Positions 59,694 to 64,000 of a stretch of 64,000 bases of DNA are shown here, piece after piece (the first letter of the stretch is position 1; each line of letters opens with the position of its first letter). The stretch is from positions 124,001 through 188,000 of the forward strand of contig CBDDKW010000024.1 in NCBI GenBank assembly GCA_965230425.1, in the 5' to 3' direction. A program made the position numbers and the translations under genes. This DNA is from CBDDKW01 sp965230425. Its GTDB lineage: Bacteria > Pseudomonadota > Gammaproteobacteria > UBA1113. The notes below the pieces were generated by a model. The model did not search any database, was not told the origin of the DNA, and was given only the letters and a program-made list of their open reading frames with translations.

Positions 59694-60830
59694 ATGACAA
59701 AAAAACTTGCAACTGCTGATGACTCATCTTGTCTATTATTTTGGCGTTACCGCACGGACGACCCTGAATCTATCCATAAAAAGATTATTGATCCTGACAC
59801 TGGCCCTTACGTGTTCTTTCGTCGCGTCAAAACGCCGATTCAAGCGCGTCATGCACAATTAATGGACCATAGCACTATTCCCACTGTATTTTTACATGGT
59901 AGTCCCCATGTAGATAATTATGCCAAAACCCACACAGGCGCTGGCATTGTTGATTTTGACCGTGCCCATGATGGACCTTATACCTGGGATTTACTGTGTT
60001 TAACCATCGCCATGTCGCTACGCAACCCGGATGCCATTGCAAACTTTCTGGAACCACAAGCCATCAAGGTATTAAAAGAAGGATATCTGCAGGGTTTATT
60101 ACAAATGCGCAGTGATTATCACCGTTTCCAAGCCTTAGAAAACATCGAGCCAAAGAAGTGGGAGATGAATACCCGTGCTTACTTAAAAGCGGGTAAAAAA
60201 TGGGCAAAACAATTAGATAAGTGCGCCATCGATTTAGCAGACCCCATGGCGAATGAAGTTTTCCAACAGTATTTATTGTCTCGTCAAGATACGAGCTTAC
60301 TCAAAACTCATTGTTTAGAGAAAATGGCACACTGTCATGGCACCTTTGGGCGCCCACGCTTTTTATATGCCTTAATCGCCAAAGATAAAACTGAAGATGA
60401 TATTCTCATTGATATTAAACATACACGTGACTATATGATCCCTGCCTGGTCACATAATCAGTGGTATCGTCATGGCTTTGATCATCAAGCAAAACGTATG
60501 ATCACCGCTTCACAGTTATATGCACCTAGCTGCTCCTTACGTGAAGGCTTTGCGAATGTGAACGGCATTGATTATTGGGGACGGCAAATTCCAACCTTGA
60601 ATCGCAAACCGAACAAACTCTTAGATAAAGATGAGATTGAAGACTTTGCTTATGCGGGCAGTACTCAATTAGGTCGTGGCCATAGTTTATCCTTGGCACA
60701 AATTGGTTCTGATGACATGGTCAAACATGTCCATGAAAACTTCGACACTCTGATTGAATGTGCACGTCAAATTCAACAGGAAATGTTAGCTAGCTGGCGC
60801 AATTATTGTGATCGTTATAAACAGGCTTAA
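59694..60830 (+). CDS. DUF2252 family protein
   Basis: 378 residues of the DUF2252 family, distantly kinase-like. Recognisable pieces: VFLHGSPHVDNYAK near residue 64 (the H-G-D-x-H-x-x-N loop in altered form), IVDFDRAHDGPYTWDLL (the metal-loop counterpart), and RGHSLSLAQIGSDD near the end. The function is unknown. It is transcribed with the following MFS gene (36 bp apart). GGATACCTCA precedes the ATG. Confidence 0.85.
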   Translation: MTKKLATADDSSCLLFWRYRTDDPESIHKKIIDPDTGPYVFFRRVKTPIQARHAQLMDHSTIPTVFLHGSPHVDNYAKTHTGAGIVDFDRAHDGPYTWDLLCLTIAMSLRNPDAIANFLEPQAIKVLKEGYLQGLLQMRSDYHRFQALENIEPKKWEMNTRAYLKAGKKWAKQLDKCAIDLADPMANEVFQQYLLSRQDTSLLKTHCLEKMAHCHGTFGRPRFLYALIAKDKTEDDILIDIKHTRDYMIPAWSHNQWYRHGFDHQAKRMITASQLYAPSCSLREGFANVNGIDYWGRQIPTLNRKPNKLLDKDEIEDFAYAGSTQLGRGHSLSLAQIGSDDMVKHVHENFDTLIECARQIQQEMLASWRNYCDRYKQA

Positions 60831-60866
60831 CAGAATAATAGACTAAGAATAGAAGGGACATTATCA

Positions 60867-62078
60867 ATGAAATGGTTTAAGCGCAGTAAGGAATTTGCCG
60901 CTAATTTTAATATTATCTGTTCTTGGTATGTGACTAAGTTTTCCCGGGATATTTATTTACCCTCATTACCAGCAATTGCTTCTGCACTACACACCAGTAA
61001 TGACAATGTACAGTATACTGTCTCTGCTTACTTTTTTGGTTTGGCACTGTCACGATTCATCTGGACCCCCTTATCTGATATTTATGGGCGTAGAACGATT
61101 ATTCTCGCTAGTATCCCTATTTTTATTATTGGCTCCTTGATGGCGGCTATGTCACATCATATTTTGACCTTCTTCATGGCAAGAATGGTACAAGCACTGG
61201 GGATCGGTTGTGTCACATCCATCGGCAGGGCAATTTTAAGTGACTTATATGATATTAAAGGTACAACCAAGGCATTAACTTACTTAAGTTTATTTGCTGC
61301 GTGGGCGCCGGCTCTAGCCACTACCCTTGGTGGTATTTTTACTCACTTTTTTAGTTGGCGTGTGAGTTTTATTTTCTTAGCTGCTTGTGGTTATTTATTA
61401 TTCTTACAGAGCTTAAAGATATTGCAAGAAACCAATGACAATCGCCAACCGGCTAAACAAGTGATTGTGCAAGTTGCCAAGAACTATGTTGCACTCATGA
61501 AAAACGTCACCTTTTGGCGTTATTTGCTCTGCTTTAGTTTATTATTTAGCGGTACTGTGGTTTATTACACAGCCTCACCTTTTTTGTTCGTCGATACCAT
61601 GCATATTAAACCCGCTATCTACGGTTTATTTTCTTTTATTACCGTGGCTGGTTTACTCACAGGAAAATTTGTCGCCACTGGCCTTGGTAAATTTATCAAA
61701 ACTGAAGGCATTATGCTTACTGGGATCTTAGTGGGACTCGTCAGTGGAATTATTATGGCAATTCTAGCCGCAACGATGAAAGCATCAGTCATTAATATTA
61801 TGGGACCCACATGTTTATTTTTTATTGGTGCTGGAATCATGTCACCTACCAGTAAAGCCGTATCCATGGCTATCTTGCCCCAGCTCGCTGGTACAGGAGC
61901 CGCCTTATTTGGTGTCGCTCAAGGGCTGGCTTCTTCGGGTTCTAGTATTATCATCGGTGCCTTACATGAACGTACCGCATTACCTATGGCCATTACCCTG
62001 ATTGGTGTCGCAATATTGGCTTTATTAACCTATTTGTTTGTTAAGCCGAAAGGCGGTGTGGTGTTTGCCCACGAGTAA
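60867..62078 (+). CDS. Bcr/CflA-type MFS drug exporter
   Basis: 403 residues with twelve hydrophobic segments. The Bcr/CflA signatures are YLPSLPAIASAL near the start and RFIWTPLSDIYGRRTIIL (motif A), then RMVQALGIGC. It is expected to expel drugs or sulfonamide-like compounds by proton antiport. AGGGACA precedes the ATG. Its 3' end overlaps the convergent bioY gene by 38 bp. Confidence 0.9.
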   Translation: MKWFKRSKEFAANFNIICSWYVTKFSRDIYLPSLPAIASALHTSNDNVQYTVSAYFFGLALSRFIWTPLSDIYGRRTIILASIPIFIIGSLMAAMSHHILTFFMARMVQALGIGCVTSIGRAILSDLYDIKGTTKALTYLSLFAAWAPALATTLGGIFTHFFSWRVSFIFLAACGYLLFLQSLKILQETNDNRQPAKQVIVQVAKNYVALMKNVTFWRYLLCFSLLFSGTVVYYTASPFLFVDTMHIKPAIYGLFSFITVAGLLTGKFVATGLGKFIKTEGIMLTGILVGLVSGIIMAILAATMKASVINIMGPTCLFFIGAGIMSPTSKAVSMAILPQLAGTGAALFGVAQGLASSGSSIIIGALHERTALPMAITLIGVAILALLTYLFVKPKGGVVFAHE

Positions 62079-62637
62079 GTGGCTGCCAGCAACGCGGCAC
62101 GATGATCATGAACAGCACAACCTGCACCAGGCTTTGAAATAAAAATAAGCCGACCAAGTGAATACCACGGATCTGTAGTAATTCGCCATGGTGTAACAGG
62201 TAAACACCCGTAGCGTAGGTGATAAATAAACCGATAAAAGCAATGACGCCAATGGCTGTGGTAGAAGCAGCGTATTTATACTCGATAAAATAAGCTGTGA
62301 AAAAAATAGCCGGTAATAAACCTAACTGATAACCATTATAAGACGCCATAAAAGCTTCAACTCCCCCTTGGTGATGACCAAAAATAGGTAAACCCGCACA
62401 GCCCATGGCGAGATAAGCTAACATGGTTAATACGCCTAGACGCACACCATAGATCATGCCCAACAACAGTCCAACAAAAGCTTGCAGTACCGCCGCTGAA
62501 GAAAATAATGCAACAGACAATTGTGTCGCTACCCCAATGGCTAAAGCGCCAAAGATCACCAAGCCACAGTAATACACACAGCGCAATGGATGTTGACTCC
62601 AGAGAATGCTTTGATATTTTTTTTGTGTTATGTTCAT
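62041..62637 (-). CDS. bioY: Biotin transporter BioY
   Basis: The substrate-binding membrane component of ECF-type biotin uptake. About 198 residues, six hydrophobic segments. Family segments include SVALFSSAAVLQAFVGLLLG and GVRLGVLTMLAYLAMGCAGLPIF near residues 45-85. No BioM/BioN genes are nearby, so it may work alone or with a shared ECF module. I use ATG 62637, with AAGGAT upstream, over the longer frame from 62694. It is divergent from comF. Confidence 0.9.
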   Translation of the reverse strand: MNITQKKYQSILWSQHPLRCVYYCGLVIFGALAIGVATQLSVALFSSAAVLQAFVGLLLGMIYGVRLGVLTMLAYLAMGCAGLPIFGHHQGGVEAFMASYNGYQLGLLPAIFFTAYFIEYKYAASTTAIGVIAFIGLFITYATGVYLLHHGELLQIRGIHLVGLFLFQSLVQVVLFMIIVPRCWQPLTRGQTPHRLSA

Positions 62638-62669
62638 AAGATTATCCTTAATATGAAGATCATTATAAT

Positions 62670-63386
62670 ATGCTAACTCGCCTGATAAACACAATGACTA
62701 ATATCCTCTTACCCGGGCAATGTCACCTGTGCCATTGTAAACTAAACCATAACTTACTCTGTTCCGCCTGTGGTAGTAATTTACCGCATATTAGTACATC
62801 CTGCTGTGGTATTTGTCATGCACTGCTAAATACACAAACCAACACCGTATGTGGTCAATGCTTAAGGGAACCACCACCCTTTAGAAAGATACACACACTG
62901 TTCAGCTATGATTATCCTATTGATGGCATGATTATGGGAATAAAATTCGCGCAGCAGTTAAGCACTGCAGATTTACTCGGAAAATTATTGTTAGAGAAAA
63001 TTAAAGACTGGTATCAACATACAGCATTACCCGAATGTTTAATTCCTGTCCCTTTGCATACAAAACGTTTGCGCCAACGTGGTTACAATCAAGCCATAGA
63101 AATAGCACGACCGATTGGCAAAGCCTTAGGTCTGCCTATGGATATAAGCAGTATCAAACGTGTTAAAGCAACGTTGGCTCAAGCAGAGTTACCAGAAAAA
63201 CAACGAGCCGCTAATATCAAAGGTGCATTTGCACTGCAGCGCGCTCTATTGGCAAAACATGTGGTTATTATTGATGATGTCATCACCACCGGCCACACCG
63301 TCTCTGAACTAGCAACGACTCTCAAGCAAGCAGGTGCAGAAACGGTGGATGTTTGGTGCTGTGCTCGAACCTTACTAGCTCGCTAA
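62670..63386 (+). CDS. comF: ComF family phosphoribosyltransferase-like protein
   Basis: 238 residues. Four CxxC knuckles near the N-terminus (CHLC, CSAC, CGIC, CGQC) form a zinc ribbon; a PRTase fold follows with the PRPP loop VVIIDDVITTGHTVSE near 195-210 and PLHTKRLRQRGYNQA. ComF (GntX in E. coli) is tied to DNA uptake and use. The start could be the later ATG 62694. It is divergent from bioY across about 30 bp. Its end overlaps the convergent dps gene by 12 bp. Confidence 0.92.
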   Translation: MLTRLINTMTNILLPGQCHLCHCKLNHNLLCSACGSNLPHISTSCCGICHALLNTQTNTVCGQCLREPPPFRKIHTLFSYDYPIDGMIMGIKFAQQLSTADLLGKLLLEKIKDWYQHTALPECLIPVPLHTKRLRQRGYNQAIEIARPIGKALGLPMDISSIKRVKATLAQAELPEKQRAANIKGAFALQRALLAKHVVIIDDVITTGHTVSELATTLKQAGAETVDVWCCARTLLAR

Positions 63387-63842
63387 GCTACGTAACATCC
63401 AAGCTGCTTTTTCATGTACGGCAATCCGACCAATACATAAATCTGCAGACACTTGGTCACCACCCTCTTCAGCAATGGATACAATGGAGCGTGCTGTACG
63501 GATCACCGCTTCATGGCCTTCCAGTAATTGCTCAACCATGGCTTCAGCATTGGGCACTTCCACAGTTTCTTGGATTGAACTCAATTCTGAAAATTGACGA
63601 TAGCTACCGGGAGCTGTATGTCCTAGGGCGCGGATCCGTTCAGCCACCTCATCAACCGCTGCGGCTAATTCAGTATAATGTTCTTCAAACAATACATGCA
63701 GTGTTTGGAACATAGGACCTGTGACATTCCAATGGAAGTTTTGTGTTTTTAAGTAAAGTGTATAGCTATCAGCCAACAACTTACTCAAATTCTGCGCGAT
63801 AGTAGCGCGCTGGGTTTCAGAAATACCTGTATTAATGTTCAT
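63375..63842 (-). CDS. dps: Dps family DNA-protection ferritin
   Basis: About 155 residues, a four-helix dodecameric ferritin-like protein that stores iron and shields DNA in starvation. The intersubunit ferroxidase site ligands appear as TQNFHWNVTGPMF (His) and VLFEEHYTELAAAVDEVAERI (Asp, Glu). The sequence opens with three ATG codons at 63848, 63845 and 63842; AGGAG lies best for the last. Confidence 0.95.
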   Translation of the reverse strand: MNINTGISETQRATIAQNLSKLLADSYTLYLKTQNFHWNVTGPMFQTLHVLFEEHYTELAAAVDEVAERIRALGHTAPGSYRQFSELSSIQETVEVPNAEAMVEQLLEGHEAVIRTARSIVSIAEEGGDQVSADLCIGRIAVHEKAAWMLRSLAS

Positions 63843-63944
63843 CATCATCTCCTTTCAACATGATATTCTCACTGACATGATGAGAGTATAACCAAGATAT
63901 GCAAAACCAGCCATGTCAAAGATCCTATCAAGCTCATAGCTTCT

Positions 63945-63978
63945 ACCTATAAAACCCTAAATATGAGACGCTATAGGT
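63945..63978 (-). repeat. Dispersed stem-loop element, copy 3
   Basis: On the minus strand ACCTATA (63978-63972) pairs perfectly with TATAGGT (63951-63945) around a 20-base loop beginning GCGTCTCATATTTAGGG. It is in the gap upstream of dps. Confidence 0.7.
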
Positions 63979-64000
63979 ATATATCTATGATGATGCAGAT

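Overview
The window is a chromosomal stretch from an AT-rich gammaproteobacterium (by eye about 40% GC). The basis is the rRNA operon layout (16S, tRNA-Ile, tRNA-Ala, 23S, 5S), the hemA-prfA-prmC cluster divergent from lolB, the tRNA-Gln-prs and rplY-pth-ychF order, and the tyrS/M23 peptidase pair beside the rRNA operon. Toxin-antitoxin modules, decayed genes, a biotin importer and two very large helical proteins without a recognisable family (one with ankyrin-like units) would suit a host-associated lineage such as the Legionellales. That placement is inference; the 16S gene at 16400-17938 can settle it.

Layout. 1-3044 (minus strand): nadA and nadC, then a DoxX protein, a DUF2282/bufferin precursor and the start of its DUF692/MNIO modifying enzyme. 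3316-10658: a lipoprotein, then an accessory stretch with an AbiE pair, hipBA, an AlbA/RecG-like regulator, a 10-bp tandem repeat, a duplicated 3' end of hipA and a GNAT acetyltransferase. 10818-18183: tRNA-Thr, birA and a complete rRNA operon on the minus strand with its terminator and promoter. 18210-31795: tyrS, an M23 peptidase, a heme-oxygenase-like metalloenzyme gene with an upstream TetR gene and a clear promoter/operator, erpA, dedA, hemJ, a 740-residue unknown, a 54-residue rubredoxin, hemL, a kinase/ATPase fusion and a TIGR01777 epimerase.

31796-39799 is a scarred region: a RelE-type toxin gene broken by a palindromic repeat element next to an intact antitoxin gene, the wreck of a gene resembling the ketosynthase-like and DUF6484 proteins of type VI secretion loci, and a 1721-residue unknown. 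39854-53083 returns to housekeeping: dksA-sfsA, hemA-prfA-prmC, lolB, a LysR regulator where ispE is usually found, tRNA-Gln, prs, a DEAD-box helicase, rplY, pth, ychF and tRNA-Met. 53333-63848 holds an acid phosphatase, two MFS exporters, a second unrelated AbiE-type pair followed by an 11-bp tandem repeat, recG, a DUF2252 protein, bioY, comF and dps.

Links between genes. Tetrapyrrole synthesis is represented by hemA, hemL and hemJ, and Fe-S/redox handling by erpA, rubredoxin and Dps. Biotin is covered by bioY (import) and birA (attachment), NAD by nadA-nadC, and stringent control by dksA. The least explained items are a roughly 30-bp stem-loop present in three places with compensatory stem changes, the TetR-controlled heme-oxygenase-like enzyme, the palindromes in the abiE leader, and the two large orphan proteins.
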